A stretch of 64,000 bases of DNA from Phoebastria nigripes (taxonomy: Eukaryota; Chordata; Aves; Procellariiformes; Diomedeidae), in contig JAYKAV010002970.1 in the NCBI GenBank assembly GCA_035582835.1, positions 448,696 through 512,695 on the forward strand. Reading direction: 5' to 3'. The notes under the pieces are model-generated. The model was not told the origin of the DNA. It was given only the letters and a program-made list of their open reading frames with translations, and made no database searches. Below, in pieces: positions 60,401-64,000 of the stretch; position 1 is the stretch's first letter; each line of letters begins with the position of its first letter. The position numbers and the translations under genes are program-made.

Positions 60401-62705
60401 GAGGAATGCAGTAGTGGCAAAGATGGAAAGAGCAGATCACAGTAGTTCCCCGTGTTTCCTGAAATATCTACAAATTTCTGGTCATAGTGGGCCTGAGCAA
60501 GAAAGAGCTGCTGTCACAATCCTGAAGGGGGAAAAAAGGAACTCCTGGCCCACAGCAAGCTATGCCAGAGACAGGGAAAACTGGAAGGGAAAGATAAGAG
60601 CAGAGCAGATGTTTGACACTCAGTACCAGAGAGGAAAACTATACTGTGGCTGTTGAAAGGGAGAGATCCCCTGTGAGAACCATGTCTCGGAAAGCAGCTG
60701 CCAAGTCAAATAGCCATTAAATCTCAACAGAAACAAACATCATCACACTATGCTGTGTCTCTTTAGTAGACCCAACAGCAGTTCACACTGGGCTAGTATC
60801 AATTGTACCATACTAAGCCTGGACAAAAACACCGGTCAGAGTGACAAAACCATGCACTTTTAATTAAGCAGTTTGAAATGAAATGAAAAATGTACTGGAA
60901 AAAATGAATGAAAAAGCTGGAAAGCTAGCTTGTGAATTGAACCTCTGTTCTTTGTTATGAGTAACACCTCATTACTCTGCCTTGGTGTAAAACCCAGTCT
61001 CCACATTGCTCTGAGGAACATTTAAATGACATTGGATCTTTACTAGTGCAAAGTATGTCTTTCAGTTTGGGATAGTGGGGATTTTTCCCATCCCCAGTCC
61101 CTTCTCAGTTGTTGCTGAATACCTGTGCAAGAGGGTATGACATGACTTCACAGACCTGCTCATTCCCTCTGTGCAGAGAAACCCTGTTAGAAAGTTAGGG
61201 AAATGAGAAATGCACAACGCTTCATTCCACAGAAGGCACCTGTTATATATTTGCCTGGGAGAGAGAAAAAGGCTAGTTATCCCAAGGCACATGGGTGTCT
61301 AATTTCAGTCTGGTAACCAGCAACCGGTACAGAGTATTAGGAGGGTAATTGACTACTACATCAATTCAGCGGATACTTAGAAAAATAAAAGCAGCTCTGT
61401 AAATGTGGACAATTTCCTCTTCTATATCAGAATAGAGAAGTTAAACCAAGTGAAAACTGAAAGAGAAGGCTCAGATTTTCAACTGTGCAGGCAAGCAGGG
61501 AGAAAAAGGAAGACAGCTGTAATAGCAAAAAGGGAAGATGTGCTGCTGATACTATAACGTGTCTTCAAAGATTGTTCAGCTCAGACATGCAAAATACATT
61601 GTCCAATTACAAAAAACTCCATGCTTAAAACAAAAAAAAAAACCCACCACCAAAACCAAAACCCCAAATCTACCCTTTCCCTTCCTTAATAATCCGGGAT
61701 CTTCATACTGCCTGCCTGTATCGATCAGGTTTCTACCCTGCGTCTTCTAACTACTACCTCCTTCTATTCAGATGTGGGGAAAGAGAAGGTAGGGTCCTAC
61801 TGACAATTCTGCACTGCTGTTGCAGACAATCCCTTTTTCTTGGCTGGCTATTAAGTGGAGGCATTAAGCTCCCTTTCTCCAGCAGGAAACAAGAAGGAGA
61901 TGAAGCCTACTTCTTGAAATGCCATGACCATGACGGTGGACAACCATAGCAGACGGCTTGATGTAGGCCATTTATTCTTGCTGATTTCTGACAATCTGTC
62001 CTAGAGAAACTTGTATAAGAAGATCCAGGGTTGAGAAACCAGCTAGATGTTGCTGTGATTGCTGGACAGGTAGAAAGTAGAAGGACTAAAAACTCTGTGA
62101 TTGATAGATTTGAGGGAAATAGTCCTAGGGGTAAGAGACAATGGAATTGGAGAAGTGTTAATGATAAAAGAGTATAGAAATGATGGTTCTTTTTAGACAG
62201 GAACAAGGAACTGATGAATTGCTGAAGAAGGACAGGAAGAAATTGACAGACCTTGGAGAGAAGAGACATAATAAGGAATTTATAGATATCCTTTGGGCGC
62301 ATATTATGCTGAGGGCAAATTATGTATTGCTGATTGAGGCTACTCACATTTTAAGGAGCCAATGCATTACTTGGTTTGAATAAAAAGGACATATTCTCAG
62401 TAAAAGATTGCATGAATAGCATATAATATAAAAGTAACTGTAATTTGGGTAGATGCATGACTAAGGGCAAAGAGAACAAGCAAGGAAAATGCCAATGTCC
62501 AGATCCAACAAAATATTTATGCTTTCAACTTCTGACTGCTAACATTAGATGGTAAAAGCTTTCACAGCAGTTAAGATCATAAATCGTTTGTTGAATTTAA
62601 GCCTAAGGCTGTTACAGGTTAATCCAATGATTTTAAAAGTAACGTTTACCAAACATATTTACAAATTTTCAAAATTTAGTTAATCGTATCAAAGATATAT
62701 GAGCA
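57429..62705. other. unique non-coding DNA
   Basis: No exon, RNA gene or transposon recognised. Poly-T runs at 59038-59049 and 59500-59511, an A-rich stretch at 61630-61645. A TTAGGCACAT motif lies at 59371-59380. The longest frame (146 codons, minus strand, 61907-62347) is leucine- and serine-rich and unlike any family I know; it is treated as chance. N at 58127. Confidence 0.5.
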
Positions 62706-63104
62706 TAGGCTGTGGGGAACTGTGCTTGTTCAGCCTGGAGAAGAGATGGCTTTGGGGAGAGCTAACACAGCCCTCCCTTACCTATGAGGAAGTTAGTCAA
62801 GAGGACAGAGCCAGGCTCTTCACAGCTGTGCAAGGTGGGAGGACAAGAGAGAGTGGGCATAAGTTGAAATAAAAGAGGATCAGACTGGATGTAAGGAAAA
62901 GCTTTTTCATGATGAAGACAGTCAAGTGGGGAAACAGGTTGTCCAGAGAAGGCATGCATTCATCCTTGGTGATCTCCAAGACTCGAATAAGGAAAGTCCT
63001 GAGCAACCTGGTCTGACCTCAGAGCTGACTCTGCTTTGAGCAGGAGGTTGGAATAAATGACGTCCTGAGATCCCTTTCAAACTCATATGATCCTATGATC
63101 CCAT
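62706..63104 (+). mobile_element. old CR1 LINE fragment
   Basis: A plus-strand CR1 of about 400 bp, more diverged than most copies here. Visible landmarks: GTTCAGCCTGGAGAAGAGA near 62728, AGACTGGATGTAAGGAAAAG near 62883, GGTTGTCCAGAGAAGGCATG near 62938, GAGCAACCTGGTCTGACC near 63001, and a degenerate tail CCTATGATCCCATG near 63090-63103. Frames are broken, so no protein fragment is called. Confidence 0.92.
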
Positions 63105-63186
63105 GAAAAGATTTTCACCACTTCAGTGTGCAATTGCTGCCTTCTTTTTACCTAGGAAAAATGCTAATGTTATCTTTTTGGTCAAG

Positions 63187-64000
63187 GAATCATAGAACCA
63201 TAGAATGGTCCCATAGAAGGGACCTTTAAAGGTCATCTAGTCCAACTCCCCTGCCTTGCAGGTTGCTCAAAGCCCCATCCAACCTGGCCTTGAACACTTC
63301 CAGGGATGGGGCATCTACCATCCCTCTGGGCAATCTGTTCCAGTGTTTCACCACCCTCAGTGTAAAAAATTTCTTCCTTATATCTAGTCTGAATCTACCC
63401 TCTTTTAGTTTAAAACCATTACCCCTAGTCCTGTCGCTACAGGCCCTATTAAAGAGTCAAAGTCTATCCCCATCTTTCTTGTAAATCTCCTTTAAGTATT
63501 GAAAGGCAACAATAAGGTCTCCCTGGAGCCTTCTCTTCTCCAGGCTAAACAACCCCAACTCTCTCAGCCTTTCTTCATAGGAGAGGTATCCCAACCCTTT
63601 GACCATTTTTGTGGCCCCCTCTGGATCCGCTCCAACAGGTCCATGGCTTTCTTGTCCTCCAGAGCTGGATGCAGTACTCCAGGTGGGGTCTCACCAGAGC
63701 AGAGTAGAGGGGCAGAATCACCTCCCTCGGCCTGCTGGCCACGCTTCTTTGGATGCAGCCCAGGATACGCTTGGCCTTCTGGGCTGTAAGTACACGTTGC
63801 CGACTCATATTCAAATTTTAGTCCACCAGTATCCCCAGGTCCTTCTCGGCAGGGTTGCTCTCAATCTCTTCATTCCCCAGCCTGTATTGATACTGGGGGT
63901 TGCTCCAACCCAGGTGCAGGACCTTGCACTTGGCCTTGTTGAACCTCATGAGGTTCACATGGGCCCACTTCTCGAGCTTGTCCAGGTCCCTGTGAATGAT
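63187..64000 (-). mobile_element. CR1 LINE running off the window edge
   Basis: A minus-strand CR1 with its 3' tail at 63187-63206 (CATAGAACCATAGAATGG on the plus strand) and the GAAGGGACCTTTAAAGGTCA block. It continues past base 64000, so its 5' end is not visible. Its 3' end faces the 3' end of the plus-strand copy at 62706-63104 across about 80 bp. Confidence 0.96.
63365..64000 (-). pseudogene. CR1 ORF2 fragment with stop and frameshifts
   Basis: Reading the minus strand from the window edge: [19 protein letters not shown], then [20 protein letters not shown], then an in-frame TAA near 63818-63823, then [20 protein letters not shown] and [19 protein letters not shown]. The frame shifts near 63655, where the expected KKDMDLLERVQRR region falls into another frame. 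Downstream the family pattern [11 protein letters not shown] is readable again. The catalytic region would lie outside the window. Confidence 0.88.

Noticed and set aside
61907..62347. Minus-strand open frame of 146 codons
   Set aside because: The longest frame outside repeats, but leucine/serine-rich without domain or conserved motif; judged a chance frame.

Overview
This window looks like a piece of a bird nuclear genome, most likely from a draft assembly. The main evidence is repeat content. There are several 5'-truncated CR1 LINEs with the CR1 3' tail of ATTCTATG-type octamers. There are also three LTRs of one avian endogenous-retrovirus group (ERVL-like, as annotated in songbirds), two of them recognised as solo by target-site duplications. 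The background is AT-rich, CpG-poor and repeat-poor. Isolated N bases and a 255-base N block point to a short-read or low-coverage assembly. No bacterial-type gene structure, CRISPR array or rRNA/tRNA gene is visible.

I find no exon of a host protein-coding gene that I can defend. The only convincing coding homology is decayed CR1 reverse transcriptase. The window therefore reads as intergenic or deep-intronic DNA.

Layout. 1-11.4 kb is the repeat-richer left part: a CR1 3' end (711-921, minus), a CR1 fragment (1839-2639, plus), a solo LTR with a perfect 5-bp duplication (5433-6027, plus) and the longest CR1 (9826-11375, minus), whose reverse-transcriptase frame is nearly open. 11.4-24.3 kb is unique AT-rich DNA with simple repeats. 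24.3-26.7 kb holds two LTRs in opposite orientation, one interrupted by the N block and one carrying a trinucleotide array. 26.7-49.0 kb is about 22 kb with no transposable element I can recognise. 49.0-56.9 kb contains old material: a MIR-type SINE relic, an ancient CR1 relic and a moderately GC-rich segment that may be an old repeat. 56.9-64 kb carries three more CR1 copies, the last running off the window edge and forming a tail-to-tail inverted pair with its neighbour.

No genes act together here. The points of interest are how the LTR subfamilies exchanged their transcribed middle parts, the near-open CR1 frame, the long element-free block, the deep-time repeat relics, and a few short motif clusters that could be regulatory. 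I did not find a convincing new biological system.
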